From the NCBI RefSeq assembly GCF_000372965.1, contig NZ_KB890025.1, positions 1 to 64,000 on the forward strand: DNA of 64,000 nt, in the 5' to 3' direction. The translations under genes and the position numbers were made by a program. Below, piece by piece: positions 1-9,009 of this stretch (position 1 is the first letter of the stretch; each line of letters starts with the position of its first letter). This DNA comes from Hoeflea sp. 108. GTDB lineage: Bacteria; Pseudomonadota; Alphaproteobacteria; Rhizobiales; Rhizobiaceae. The notes under the pieces are model-generated. The model saw nothing but the letters and a program-made list of their open reading frames with translations, searched no databases and was not told where the DNA came from.

Positions 1-1
1 C

Positions 2-403
2 CTCGACCAGCTCGACCAGGCGGTTGCCGCCGTGCGTCTGGGCGTCCAGGATCTGGCCAATTCGCAAGCCGCCGTCGAAGCCGCGGGCAATGTCGCCCAT
101 GCCGCTTCGGGCGGGGCGATCGACCCGTTCGTGTTCCGCTTCGCCATCTTCGTTCTGGCGATCTTCGTCGGCTACTACGTCGTGTGGTCGGTGACCCCGG
201 CACTGCACACGCCTTTGATGGCCGTCACCAACGCCATCTCGTCGGTCATCGTGGTCGGCGCGCTGCTTGCCGTCGGCATCGCCGCTTCCGGCCTTGCCAC
301 CGGCTTCGGCTTCGTCGCCTTGGTGCTGGCCTCGGTCAACATCTTCGGCGGCTTCCTCGTCACCCAGCGCATGCTGGCCATGTACAAGAAGAAGGACAAG
401 TGA
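2..403 (+). CDS. pntAB: NAD(P) transhydrogenase subunit alpha part 2 (5' end cut by window)
   Basis: This is the membrane-anchoring second half of the proton-translocating NAD(P)+ transhydrogenase alpha subunit, which couples hydride transfer between NADH and NADP+ to proton flow across the inner membrane. The reading frame is open to the left edge, so the true start lies outside the window; a GTG at 32 is an internal codon rather than a convincing start. Three to four hydrophobic segments follow a polar N-terminus, and the protein ends in a lysine-rich cytoplasmic tail (MYKKKDK), as in split alphaproteobacterial PntAB proteins of about 130-140 residues. The stop at 401-403 is one base before the GTG of pntB, indicating one operon. 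Confidence 0.9.
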   Translation, partial: LDQLDQAVAAVRLGVQDLANSQAAVEAAGNVAHAASGGAIDPFVFRFAIFVLAIFVGYYVVWSVTPALHTPLMAVTNAISSVIVVGALLAVGIAASGLATGFGFVALVLASVNIFGGFLVTQRMLAMYKKKDK

Positions 404-404
404 C

Positions 405-1802
405 GTGAACGTGAACCTCGCTTCCTTCCTCTACCTGGTCTCCGGCATCCTGTTCATCCTGGCGCTGCGCGGCCTGTCGCATCCGACCACCAGCCGCAAG
501 GGCAACACCTACGGCATGATCGGCATGGCCATCGCCATCGCCACCACGCTGGCGCTGGCCAAGCCGTCGGCGACCGGCCTCGGCCTGATCGTGCTTGGCC
601 TGGTCATCGGCGGCGGCGTCGGTGCGCTGACCGCACGCCGCATCGCCATGACCTCGATGCCGCAGCTGGTCGCTGCCTTCCACAGCCTCGTCGGTCTGGC
701 CGCCGTGATGGTCGCGGCTGCCGCGATCTATGCGCCCGAAAGCTTCGGCATCGGCTCGGTCGGCGCCATCCATGGCCAGGCCCTGGTCGAGATGAGCCTC
801 GGTGTCGCCATCGGCGCCATCACCTTTACCGGCTCGGTCATCGCCTTCCTCAAGCTCGACGGCCGCATGTCGGGCAAGCCGATCATGCTGCCGGCCCGCC
901 ATCTGATCAACGCCGCACTCGGCATCGGCCTGGTCGTGCTGATCGTGCTTCTGGTCACCACCCAGTCGACGACCATCTTCTGGCTGATCGTCGCCCTGTC
1001 GCTGGCGCTCGGCGTGCTGTTGATCATCCCGATCGGCGGCGCCGACATGCCGGTGGTCGTCTCGATGCTCAACTCCTATTCGGGTTGGGCGGCAGCAGCA
1101 CTTGGCTTCACGCTCGGCAACCTGGCGCTGATCATCACCGGCGCGCTGGTCGGCTCCTCGGGTGCGATCCTCAGCTACATCATGTGCAAGGGCATGAACC
1201 GCTCGTTCATCTCCGTCATTCTCGGCGGCTTCGGCGGCGAGACGGCGGCTGCAACCGACGACGGCATCCAGCGCACGGTCAAGACGGGCGCTGCCGACGA
1301 TGCGGCCTATCTGATGATGAACGCCCAGAAGGTCATCATCGTGCCGGGCTACGGCATGGCGGTGGCCCAGGCCCAGCATGCGCTGCGCGAGATGGCCGAC
1401 AAGCTCAAGGCCAATGGCGTTGAGGTCAAATACGCCATCCACCCGGTGGCAGGCCGCATGCCCGGGCACATGAACGTGCTGCTGGCCGAAGCCAACGTGC
1501 CTTACGACGAGGTCTTCGAACTCGAAGACATCAACTCGGAGTTCGCCCAGGCTGACGTCGCTTATGTCATCGGCGCCAACGACGTCACCAACCCCTCGGC
1601 GCGCGACGACAAGAGCTCGCCGATCTACGGCATGCCGATCCTCGACGTCGACAAGGCCCGCACCTGCCTGTTCGTCAAGCGCAGCCTAGGCTCGGGTTAT
1701 GCCGGCATCGACAACACGCTGTTCTACAAGGACGGCACCATGATGCTGCTCGGCGACGCCAAGAAGATGACCGAAGAGATCGTCAAGGCCATGGACCACT
1801 GA
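405..1802 (+). CDS. pntB: NAD(P) transhydrogenase subunit beta
   Basis: Beta subunit of the proton-translocating transhydrogenase: an N-terminal membrane domain of about eight to nine helices followed by the NADP(H)-binding domain III. The 465-residue length from the GTG at 405 matches the family. Domain III is clear from VPGYGMAVAQAQ (NADP-binding loop), the KYAIHPVAGRMPGHMNVLLAEA stretch in two parts, YVIGANDVTNPSAR, and the C-terminal KRSLGSGYAGIDN region. The GTG at 405 begins two bases after the upstream stop; an ATG-initiated longer frame at 267 would overlap pntAB heavily and is rejected. A strong terminator follows at 1842-1869, closing the operon. Confidence 0.96.
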   Translation: MNVNLASFLYLVSGILFILALRGLSHPTTSRKGNTYGMIGMAIAIATTLALAKPSATGLGLIVLGLVIGGGVGALTARRIAMTSMPQLVAAFHSLVGLAAVMVAAAAIYAPESFGIGSVGAIHGQALVEMSLGVAIGAITFTGSVIAFLKLDGRMSGKPIMLPARHLINAALGIGLVVLIVLLVTTQSTTIFWLIVALSLALGVLLIIPIGGADMPVVVSMLNSYSGWAAAALGFTLGNLALIITGALVGSSGAILSYIMCKGMNRSFISVILGGFGGETAAATDDGIQRTVKTGAADDAAYLMMNAQKVIIVPGYGMAVAQAQHALREMADKLKANGVEVKYAIHPVAGRMPGHMNVLLAEANVPYDEVFELEDINSEFAQADVAYVIGANDVTNPSARDDKSSPIYGMPILDVDKARTCLFVKRSLGSGYAGIDNTLFYKDGTMMLLGDAKKMTEEIVKAMDH

Positions 1803-1841
1803 GCCAAAAGCTCAGCCAGCCCATCGACATCACCGACAACG

Positions 1842-1869
1842 AAAAGCCCGGCAAAACGCCGGGCTTTTT
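1842..1869 (+). terminator. Rho-independent terminator after pntB
   Basis: An 8-bp perfect stem AGCCCGGC / GCCGGGCT around a five-base AAAAC loop is flanked by an A-run on the left and TTTT on the right, a textbook intrinsic terminator about 40 bases after the pntB stop. The A-run could let it work weakly in the other direction too. Confidence 0.93.
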
Positions 1870-1988
1870 GCTTTTGCGATCGTGCTGCAGGGCGCGTCGT
1901 GTCGCGCCATACCTCTCACCCGCCAACCGGCACTTGCCGCCGGGCGATCGATCTGCGATCCCGGTACCGGGCAAAGAACTGGATCCAC

Positions 1989-2999
1989 GTGGAGTTGGCA
2001 TTGCGCAGTGTGGGCTTGATCGTTTCGGCCATCGTCCTTGTCGTCGCCATCGTGCTTTCGACCGCCTGGGCGGCGCTGGCGCTTTGGTATCGGCTGCCTG
2101 CGCCTGACCTTGCCAAGGCGCTCGTTGCCTGCCTTTTCGTCCTGCTCGGCCTTGCGGCAGCCATCGGGCTTTTCACCGTTTGGCGCGTCCACGCGCTGGC
2201 GCTGTTCGTCATCGGTTTCGCCGCGGTGCTGGTGTGGTGGAACACCATCGTCCCGTCCAACCATGCCGAATTCGCACCCGACGTGGCCCGCCAGGTCACC
2301 GGCGCGCGCGACGGCGACGTGCTGACCCTGACCAACGTCCGCGACTTTGACTGGCGCAGCAACACCGACTTTACCGAACGCTGGACGACCCGCAGCTACG
2401 ACCTGAGTAAGCTCAAGACGCTTGACCTGTTCATGTCCTACTGGGCCGGCCCCGAGATGGCGCATGTCATCATGAGCTTCGGTTTCGAGGGTGGCGAGCA
2501 GCTCGCCTGGTCGGTCGAGGTGCGCCGGCAGAATGGCGGCCAGTTCTCGCCGATCGCCGACCTGTTCAAGGCCAACCCGCTGGTCATCGTCGCCGCAGAC
2601 GAACGCGACGTCGTCGGTGTCCGTTCGAATGTCCGTGGCGAGGATGTCCAGCTCTACCGGCTGAACGTCAAGCCAAGCGACGCCCGGGCGCTGCTGCTCG
2701 GCTATGTCGCCGATGCCAACGCATTGGCCGAGACGCCGCGCTTCTACAATTCGATCACCACAAACTGCACCACCGTAATCTTCAAGATGATGCGCGCCGT
2801 CGGCGACGTCAGTCCTTTCGACTGGCGGCTGATCGTCAACGGCTACCTGCCGGAATATGCCTATGCACGTGGTGCGCTCGACGGCAGCCTGTCGATGCAG
2901 GAGCTGCGCAGCCGCTCCCATATCGCCCAGCGGGCGCTGGCGGTCGGCCTGACCGATGATTTTTCGCGAGACATCCGTGAAAGGGTGCCGCAGCCTTAG
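1989..2999 (+). CDS. DUF4105 (Lnb N-terminal-like) membrane protein
   Basis: Inner-membrane protein with a DUF4105-type domain. Three hydrophobic segments fill about the first 90 residues and the rest is a soluble, probably periplasmic domain. Family-like features are FMSYWAGPEMAHVIMSFGF, a central region with YRLNVKP, and an N-C-T-T motif (ITTNCTTVIF) in which the Cys resembles the catalytic Cys of the NlpC/P60-like Lnb fold. Function is unknown; related proteins are suspected of peptidase or amidase action. The start is uncertain: GTG 1989 gives 336 residues and begins just before the first membrane segment, whereas the frame is open from an ATG at 1899. The gene stands alone after the terminator and converges on the LacI-type gene. 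Confidence 0.75.
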   Translation: MELALRSVGLIVSAIVLVVAIVLSTAWAALALWYRLPAPDLAKALVACLFVLLGLAAAIGLFTVWRVHALALFVIGFAAVLVWWNTIVPSNHAEFAPDVARQVTGARDGDVLTLTNVRDFDWRSNTDFTERWTTRSYDLSKLKTLDLFMSYWAGPEMAHVIMSFGFEGGEQLAWSVEVRRQNGGQFSPIADLFKANPLVIVAADERDVVGVRSNVRGEDVQLYRLNVKPSDARALLLGYVADANALAETPRFYNSITTNCTTVIFKMMRAVGDVSPFDWRLIVNGYLPEYAYARGALDGSLSMQELRSRSHIAQRALAVGLTDDFSRDIRERVPQP

Positions 3000-3094
3000 C
3001 CTGCTTCTGGGTGAAGGCCATCAAATGAGATCATGTGCAGGTAGGAGCCAAGGCCTTCCTGTCGCCGCATTTGCCCCCATGACCTTTCGCCATC

Positions 3095-4126
3095 TCACTC
3101 GAACTGCAGATTCTCCTTGAGCAGGACCTCGATGCGGATGCGTTCCTGGGAGGCAAGGGGTTCGCGGTGGTCGGAGCGGGCGCGCAGGATACGCAGCGCG
3201 CTGCGGACGGCATGGCCCGGGTCCTGGGCGATGACGGCGTCGATGCGCTCGTCCATCAGCGCCTGCTCGCTGAACGGAGTGCGCTCGTGGGCGACGACGG
3301 TAAGCGCCCGGGCGCCTTGTGTGTTCCACACGGCTGTCAGCGGCACGCGGGCCTCGGAACTCAGCACATAGACGGCGACGGTATCCGGGTTGTGTTCCAG
3401 AGTGCGACGGATGATCAGGTCGGCACGCTTTTCGTCAGCATAGGTTTCCAGCGACGGCAGGGTCTCGAGATGCGGGAACTGGGCGTTGATGATGCTGTCG
3501 AAACCGAGGCGGCGCTGGATGCTGTCGAGCGCCATCATGGTCTCGGCGACGACCATGATCTTGCCCGGCCGTTCGCAGAGGAAGCGGCCGGCGATCTTGC
3601 CGGCGGTGGCGCCCGCGGCAAAGTTGTCGACGCCGACATAGTCGGCGCTCTCAAGCCGCTCCTGGCCCGACAGGAACTGCACCACCCGAACGCCGCGCTC
3701 GACCAGCCTGAGCATCGCGTCACGCACTTGTGGTGACTCGGGCGCCATGACGGCGACGCCATCGACAATGTCGTGGTCTATGGCCGTCAAGTATTTCGCG
3801 ACATGGTGCGGGTCGCTCATGGCGATCTGCACGGCCTCGACATCGGTCGAGTCGGCGCGCAGTGCCTCCTTGGCCTCGGTGACCCGGGCGATGAGCTCGG
3901 CAAGATACTGGTCACCCGAGGTCGGCAGGACGAAGCGGAAGCGGTAGGTCTTGTTGCGGGCCAGCGCTACGGCGGCGGGATTGCGCATGAAGCCGATGCG
4001 CTCGATGGCCTCGGCCACGCTCCTTGCTGCCTTCGGGCTGACATTCGGCCGTTCGTTGAGGACGCGGTCGACGGTCGCGAGGCTGACGCCCGCGGCTTCT
4101 GCCAGGTCTTTTGTGGTTGGCCGCAC
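3095..4126 (-). CDS. LacI-family transcriptional regulator
   Basis: A 343-residue LacI-type repressor. Residues 1-60 hold the helix-turn-helix and hinge (TTKDLAEAAGVSLATVDRVL, then NPAAVALARNK), followed by a periplasmic-binding-protein-like effector domain of the sugar/ribose type. The start is GTG at 4126; the nearby upstream ATG is out of frame. It is divergent from the sugar ABC-kinase operon that starts at 4397, and two palindromic operator candidates lie in the gap at 4189-4210 and 4221-4238. It is therefore likely to repress that operon and possibly itself, with the transported sugar or its phosphorylated product as inducer. The effector identity cannot be read from the sequence. Confidence 0.92.
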   Translation of the reverse strand: MRPTTKDLAEAAGVSLATVDRVLNERPNVSPKAARSVAEAIERIGFMRNPAAVALARNKTYRFRFVLPTSGDQYLAELIARVTEAKEALRADSTDVEAVQIAMSDPHHVAKYLTAIDHDIVDGVAVMAPESPQVRDAMLRLVERGVRVVQFLSGQERLESADYVGVDNFAAGATAGKIAGRFLCERPGKIMVVAETMMALDSIQRRLGFDSIINAQFPHLETLPSLETYADEKRADLIIRRTLEHNPDTVAVYVLSSEARVPLTAVWNTQGARALTVVAHERTPFSEQALMDERIDAVIAQDPGHAVRSALRILRARSDHREPLASQERIRIEVLLKENLQFE

Positions 4127-4188
4127 GCTTTTGATCTCATTTCCAGCTTCGAACCGGATTTCTCCAACAAAAGCAGATGAAAAGCAAG

Positions 4189-4210
4189 TTTTGAGGTGCG
4201 TACCTCAAAA
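4189..4210. promoter_or_regulatory. Putative LacI operator 1
   Basis: Inverted repeat TTTTGAGGT - GCGT - ACCTCAAAA with two perfect 9-base arms in the divergent gap between the LacI gene and the ABC operon. The core TTGAGGTGCG is shared with operator 2, whose centre lies 30 bases away, about three helical turns. Confidence 0.7.
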
Positions 4211-4220
4211 ATCGCTTGCG

Positions 4221-4238
4221 TTGAGGTGCGCACCTCAA
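4221..4238. promoter_or_regulatory. Putative LacI operator 2
   Basis: TTGAGGTGCGCACCTCAA is a perfect 18-base palindrome with a central CG-type dyad, as expected for a LacI-family operator. It has the same half-site as operator 1 and lies on the same face of the helix, which would suit cooperative binding by the divergently encoded regulator. Confidence 0.75.
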
Positions 4239-4396
4239 TTATGACTCTCATCGTGGTCGCCAGGAGGATTGAGCGGGCCACACAGGCGGCGCGGAGGAGA
4301 CTGGCCCGCCGGGAAGATCATTCCGCGTCAGGTGCCCGTAAAGGGCGTTTTCAGCCTTCCGATGGAGGTCGGAAGAATGGGAGGGAGGTCCCAGCC

Positions 4397-5731
4397 ATGA
4401 CATTTCGCCATGTTAGATCATTGGCCGCGTTCGGCGCCGTTTTGGCTGCCGGCGTGGCAGGTACAAGCCAAGCCAGCGCAAAGGACCTGACGCTCTGCTG
4501 GGCAGCCTGGGATCCGGCCAACGCGTTGGTTGAGCTTAGCAAGGATTTCGAGGCCAAGAGCGGCGTCAAGATGAAGTTCGAGTTCGTGCCGTGGCCGAAC
4601 TTCGCCGACCGCATGCTCAACGAGCTGAATTCGGGTGGAAAGCTGTGCGACCTGATGATCGGCGACAGCCAGTGGATCGGTGGCGCGGCGGAGAACGGCC
4701 AGTATGTGAAGCTCAATGATTTCTTCGACAAGGAAGGAATCAAGATGGACGACTTCATCCCGGCGACGGTGGTCGGTTATGCAGAATGGCCAAAGAATTC
4801 GCCCAATTACTGGGCGCTGCCGGCCTTCGGCGACGTCGTCGGCTGGAGCTATCGCAAGGACTGGTTCGCGCGGCCCGAGCTGCAGGCCGAGTTCAAGCAG
4901 AAATACGGCCGCGACCTCGCGGTGCCGAAAACCTTCGCCGAGCTCAAGGACATCGCCGAGTTTTTCCAGAAGCGCGAGATCGACGGCAAGACGGTCTATG
5001 GTGCGGCGATCTACACCGAGCGCGGCTCCGAAGGCATCACCATGGGCGCGATGGACGTGCTCTACAGCTTCGGTTTCCAGTACGAGAACCCCGACAAGCC
5101 TTACGAGCTCGACGGTTTCGTCAATTCGGCCAAGGCCGTGCAGGGGCTGGAATTCTACAAGCAGCTCTATGACTGCTGCACGCCTCCCGGCCATTCCGAC
5201 GCCTACATGTCCGAGGACATCGACGCCTACAAGTCGGGCCAAGTCGCGCTGCACATGAATTTTGCCTTCACCTGGCCGGGCATCAATGCCGACGCCAATG
5301 TCGGCGGCGACAAGTCGGGCTATTTCCCCAACCCGGCGGGTCCGGACGGGGTGGCGTTTGCCCAACTCGGAGGGCAGGGTATCTCAGTGGTCTCTGCGTC
5401 GGAGAAGAAGGACGACGCGCTCGCCTACATCAAGTGGTTCGCCCAGCCCGAGATCCAGCAGAAATGGTGGCAGATGGGCGGCTATTCGGCCCTGCGCAAG
5501 GTCGTCGAGGATCCGGGCTTCGCCACCAGCCAGCCCTATGCCCAGACCTTCCTCGACTCCATGGCGATCGTGAAGGATTTCTGGGCCGAGCCTGCCTATG
5601 CCTCGCTGCTGCAGGCAACGCAGAAACGCTTCCATGATTATGTCGTTGCCGGCCAGGGTTCCGCCCAGGATGCGCTCGACGGTCTCGCCAAGGATTGGAC
5701 GCAGATCTTCGACGACGAAGGCAAGTACTGA
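4397..5731 (+). CDS. ABC transporter sugar/polyol-binding protein
   Basis: Periplasmic solute-binding protein of the sugar (family 1) class, 444 residues. It opens with a Sec signal peptide ending near ASA and continues with a mature domain starting DLTLCWAAWDPAN. Aromatic-rich stretches such as FVPWPNFADRM, YWALPAFGDVVGW and FAFTWPGI are typical of binding proteins that stack sugars or polyols. The chosen ATG follows GGGAGG by a good distance; the longer frame from 4196 would include the operator region. It is the first gene of an operon with two permeases, a small membrane protein, two ATPases and a DhaK-type kinase. The ligand is probably a polyol or short ketose, inferred from the kinase. 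Confidence 0.9.
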   Translation: MTFRHVRSLAAFGAVLAAGVAGTSQASAKDLTLCWAAWDPANALVELSKDFEAKSGVKMKFEFVPWPNFADRMLNELNSGGKLCDLMIGDSQWIGGAAENGQYVKLNDFFDKEGIKMDDFIPATVVGYAEWPKNSPNYWALPAFGDVVGWSYRKDWFARPELQAEFKQKYGRDLAVPKTFAELKDIAEFFQKREIDGKTVYGAAIYTERGSEGITMGAMDVLYSFGFQYENPDKPYELDGFVNSAKAVQGLEFYKQLYDCCTPPGHSDAYMSEDIDAYKSGQVALHMNFAFTWPGINADANVGGDKSGYFPNPAGPDGVAFAQLGGQGISVVSASEKKDDALAYIKWFAQPEIQQKWWQMGGYSALRKVVEDPGFATSQPYAQTFLDSMAIVKDFWAEPAYASLLQATQKRFHDYVVAGQGSAQDALDGLAKDWTQIFDDEGKY

Positions 5732-5780
5732 TCGCTGCAAAGCCCTGTCCCGCATCCTCCCAGCGGGCCATGCTACGGTG

Positions 5781-5804
5781 CGGAGCCGGCGCTTGCCGGC
5801 TCCG
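5781..5804 (+). other. Intercistronic hairpin between binding protein and permease
   Basis: CGGAGCCGGC and GCCGGCTCCG form a perfect 10-bp stem around a GCTT loop, with no T-run after it. Such hairpins downstream of binding-protein genes commonly stabilise the upstream mRNA segment or attenuate the permease genes, giving excess binding protein. The role here is inferred. Confidence 0.65.
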
Positions 5805-5836
5805 TCGCCGCACAGTTGATAATCAGGGGACTATCA

Positions 5837-6784
5837 ATGCTGCATTCACCGGTGGATCGCGTCGCCGAAGCGACGCCGCACGCCATTGCCAAGCGTTTTC
5901 GGGGCCTGTCTGACCGTTCGCTCGCCTGGCTCTTCGTCGCTCCCTCAATCGTGCTCCTGCTCGCGGTCAACATCTTTCCGCTGATCTGGACGATCCGGCT
6001 GAGCTTCACCAACTTCCGCGTCAACCGCCCCAATGCCGAGGTCGAGTTCGTCGGCCTGAAGAACTACATCAGCATCCTGTCCGACAAGGACATCTGGCTG
6101 ACCATGCAGGCGACGGCGCATTTCCTGATCTGGACCATCGTGCTCCAGGTCCTGATCGGCTTTTCGCTCGCCTATCTGATCAACAAGAAGTTCCGCGGCA
6201 ACGATCTCTGGACGACGATCATCGTGCTGCCGATGATGCTGAGCCCGGCGGTGGTCGGCAATTTCTGGACCTTTCTCTACCAGCCGCAGATCGGCCTGTT
6301 CAATTATGCCATAGGCTTCCTGACGGGCGCCGATCCCTCCAGCTTCTCGATGATCGGCGATGTGGCGCTGGCGCCCTGGGCGATCGTCATCGTCGACACC
6401 TGGATGTGGACGCCCTTCGTCATGCTGATCTGCCTGGCCGGGCTGCGCTCCATTCCCGACAGCATCTATGAAGCCGCCGAATGCGATCGCGCCAGCAAAT
6501 GGCGGCAGTTCTGGACCATCACCATCCCGCTGGTGCTGCCGTTCCTGATGCTCGCCGTGCTGTTCCGCGGCATCGAGAACTTCAAGATGTTCGACCTCGT
6601 CGTCCAACTCACCGGCGGCGGCCCGGGTTCGATCACCGAGCTCACCTCGATCAACCTCAAGCGCGAAGCCTTCGAGAAGTGGCGCACCGGCTATGCCTCG
6701 GCCTACGCCGTCATCCTGTTCGTGACCGTCTTCGGCCTGGCCTCGATCTATGTCAAAGCCCTGAACAAGGTGAAACAGCGATGA
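5837..6784 (+). CDS. Sugar ABC transporter permease (MalF/UgpA type)
   Basis: Integral membrane permease of 315 residues with six predicted membrane segments, the first at FVAPSIVLLLAVNIFPLIW. The cytoplasmic EAA loop that docks the ATPase is visible as YEAAECDRASKWRQFWTITIP. The ATG at 5837 follows CAGGGGA; a TTG 21 bases upstream extends the frame but lacks a ribosome-binding site. Its stop overlaps the start of the next permease in an ATGA. It forms the channel together with that second permease. Confidence 0.92.
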   Translation: MLHSPVDRVAEATPHAIAKRFRGLSDRSLAWLFVAPSIVLLLAVNIFPLIWTIRLSFTNFRVNRPNAEVEFVGLKNYISILSDKDIWLTMQATAHFLIWTIVLQVLIGFSLAYLINKKFRGNDLWTTIIVLPMMLSPAVVGNFWTFLYQPQIGLFNYAIGFLTGADPSSFSMIGDVALAPWAIVIVDTWMWTPFVMLICLAGLRSIPDSIYEAAECDRASKWRQFWTITIPLVLPFLMLAVLFRGIENFKMFDLVVQLTGGGPGSITELTSINLKREAFEKWRTGYASAYAVILFVTVFGLASIYVKALNKVKQR

Positions 6785-7722
6785 GCAGCTATTCCATCAC
6801 CGAGCCGTCGCGCCGGCAGAAGTGGTTCGCCGGAGTGCTTGTCGTCCTCTATGCGCTGATCACGATCCTGCCGCTGGTCTGGATCATCGGCACCAGCTTC
6901 AAGTCGCCGTCGGATGCCATCGCCTACCCGCCAAAAACCTTGTTCACGCCGACGGTCGAAGGCTACGTCAACGTCTTCACCACCCGCACCCGGCTGACCG
7001 AAGAACAGTTGCAGGCGGTCGGCGAGCCCCAGACCTGGTACGACAAGCTGGTGCGCAAGGACGGGCTCGTCATCTCGGGGCCGTCGCGCTTTGCCGAACG
7101 CTTCACCAATTCGGTCATCATCGGTTTCGGCTCGACGGTGCTCTGCATCGTGCTGGGAACTGCGGCGGCCTATGCCTTCTCGCGCTTCAAGGTACCGCTG
7201 AAGGATGATCTTTTGTTCTTCATCCTGTCGACACGGATGATGCCGCCGATCGCGGTCGCCATCCCGATCTTCCTGATGTTCCGCTCGCTCGGGCTCAGCG
7301 ACACCCATGCCGGCATGATCTTGCTCTACACGGCGGTGAACCTGTCGCTGTCGGTGTGGCTGCTCAAGGGCTTCATCGACGAGATCCCGATCGAATACGA
7401 GGAGGCGGCGCTGATCGACGGCTACACGCGCTTCCAGGCCTTCTACAAGGTCGTGCTGCCGCAGGCGGCGACGGGCATCGCCTCGACCGCAATCTTCTGC
7501 CTGATCTTTGCCTGGAACGAGTATGCCTTTGCCGTGCTGCTGACCTCCGGCAACGCCCAGACCGCGCCGCCCTTCATTCCGACCATCATCGGCGTCAGCG
7601 GCCAGGACTGGCCGGCGGTCGCCGCGGGCGCAACGCTGTTCCTGGTGCCGGTCATGGTCTTCACCATTCTCCTGCGCAAGCATCTGTTGCGCGGCATCAC
7701 CTTTGGGGCGGTACGCAAATGA
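6781..7722 (+). CDS. Sugar ABC transporter permease (MalG/UgpE type)
   Basis: Second permease subunit, 313 residues. The N-terminus has a membrane segment (VLVVLYALITILPLVWIIG) and a long periplasmic loop, as in MalG-type proteins, and the EAA loop reads YEEAALIDGYTRFQAFYKVVLP. It starts at the ATG overlapping the previous stop and ends in an ATGA overlap with the small membrane protein. The pair together makes the membrane pore of the importer. Confidence 0.93.
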   Translation: MSSYSITEPSRRQKWFAGVLVVLYALITILPLVWIIGTSFKSPSDAIAYPPKTLFTPTVEGYVNVFTTRTRLTEEQLQAVGEPQTWYDKLVRKDGLVISGPSRFAERFTNSVIIGFGSTVLCIVLGTAAAYAFSRFKVPLKDDLLFFILSTRMMPPIAVAIPIFLMFRSLGLSDTHAGMILLYTAVNLSLSVWLLKGFIDEIPIEYEEAALIDGYTRFQAFYKVVLPQAATGIASTAIFCLIFAWNEYAFAVLLTSGNAQTAPPFIPTIIGVSGQDWPAVAAGATLFLVPVMVFTILLRKHLLRGITFGAVRK

Positions 7723-7907
7723 CAGGGTTTCTCGACGGATTGCTTCATTTCCGGCGCGGCGCCTGGGAGATGCTGGCCTCGGTGCTGATCGCCGCCGGCG
7801 TATTCATGCTCATGCAGCCTTTCGCTTTGGTCCTCTATTCCTGGTCCTTCCTCGTAACCCTGCTGGGCACGGTGATGTTCATCATCGTCAGCCATTTCCC
7901 GGAGTAG
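7719..7907 (+). CDS. Small membrane protein in sugar ABC operon
   Basis: A 62-residue protein with two hydrophobic segments, roughly residues 16-33 and 37-57 (ASVLIAAGVFMLMQPFAL and SWSFLVTLLGTVMFIIV). Its ATG overlaps the preceding permease stop, and the next ATPase starts four bases after its stop, so it is translationally locked into the operon. It recalls small accessory membrane proteins of glycerol-type importers (GlpU-like), but it is shorter and I cannot assign it to a named family. It may be an accessory subunit of the permease complex. Confidence 0.75.
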   Translation: MTGFLDGLLHFRRGAWEMLASVLIAAGVFMLMQPFALVLYSWSFLVTLLGTVMFIIVSHFPE

Positions 7908-7911
7908 GCCC

Positions 7912-9009
7912 GTGGCGCAGATCAGAATCCAGAATGTGCGCAAGGAGTTCGGCACTTTCACCGCTGTGCGCTCCTCGACCTTCACCATCGAGGACGGCGA
8001 GTTCTTCATGTTGCTCGGCCCCTCCGGCTGCGGCAAGACGACGACGCTCAGGATGATGGCGGGGCTCGAGCTGCCGACCTCGGGCGAAATCTTCATCGAT
8101 GGCGAGGAGGTCGGCATGAAGCCGGCCAGCAAGCGCGACATCGCCTTCGTCTTCCAGATGTTTGCGCTCTACCCGCACATGAACGTGCGCAAGAACATCT
8201 CCTATCCGCTGGTCAGCCAGCGGATGAAACTCGAGGAGGTCAAGACGCGTGTCGAGGAGGTCGCCCGCATCCTCAAGATCGAGAACATCCTCGACCGGCC
8301 GGTGGGTGGTCTGTCGGGCGGGGACCGTCAGCGCGTCGCGCTCGGCCGAGCCATCGTGCGCCGCCCAAAGGCCTTTTTCATGGACGAGCCGCTCGGCGCG
8401 CTCGATGCCGAGTTCCGCGAGCATATGGCCGAAGAGCTGCGCGCGCTGCACGACCGCATGGGTGCAACGACAGTCTATGTCACGCATGACCAGCTCGAGG
8501 CCATGCAGATGGGCGACAAGATCGTCGTCATGAACCACGGTGTCGTCGAGCAGTTCGGCAAGCCGCAGCAGATCTACGACTGGCCGGCGACCAAGTTCGT
8601 CGCCCAGTTCATCGGCTCGCCATCCATGAACTTCCTCGACTTCGAAGGCATGATCGGCATCGGCGGCACGTCGGTCGAGTTCGGCGAGGCGAGGATCGAG
8701 GTGCCGGCGGCACGCGAGGGCAGGGCCGGCAAGCTGACGCTCGGCGTGCGGCCCGAACATGTGCGCTTCGTGACCGAGTCGGCTTACCGGGGGCGGGTCA
8801 CCGCGGCCGAATATCTCGGCACCACCCAGATCGTGACGCTGCGGTCGAGCCACGGCGATCTCAAGGCGCGCATTGCCTCGGACCAGCCGGTTCGCGAGGG
8901 CGAGCTGGTCGGGCTCGCGTTCGACGCAAGGACATTGTCGCTGTTCGACGCCGAAACCGGCAAGGCGCTGCGGTCGGACGCCAATGACGGAGTGCTGGGA
9001 CATGGCTGA
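7912..9009 (+). CDS. Sugar ABC transporter ATPase 1 (UgpC/MalK type)
   Basis: Cytoplasmic ATPase of 365 residues starting at GTG 7912. The Walker A motif is GPSGCGKTTT, the signature is LSGGDRQRVALGRA, Walker B is FFMDEPLGALD and the switch His is in VTHDQ. The C-terminal TOBE region (LGVRPEHVRF) is that of the sugar/polyol CUT1 class. Asp replaces the usual Gln in LSGGQ, a tolerated variation. It overlaps the next ATPase gene by eight bases; having two distinct ATPase genes points to a heterodimer, as in GlpST-type transporters. Confidence 0.94.
   Translation: MAQIRIQNVRKEFGTFTAVRSSTFTIEDGEFFMLLGPSGCGKTTTLRMMAGLELPTSGEIFIDGEEVGMKPASKRDIAFVFQMFALYPHMNVRKNISYPLVSQRMKLEEVKTRVEEVARILKIENILDRPVGGLSGGDRQRVALGRAIVRRPKAFFMDEPLGALDAEFREHMAEELRALHDRMGATTVYVTHDQLEAMQMGDKIVVMNHGVVEQFGKPQQIYDWPATKFVAQFIGSPSMNFLDFEGMIGIGGTSVEFGEARIEVPAAREGRAGKLTLGVRPEHVRFVTESAYRGRVTAAEYLGTTQIVTLRSSHGDLKARIASDQPVREGELVGLAFDARTLSLFDAETGKALRSDANDGVLGHG

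Noticed and set aside
360..1469. 369-codon minus-strand frame over pntB
   Set aside because: His/Asp/Arg-rich shadow of the pntB reading frame with no recognisable fold.
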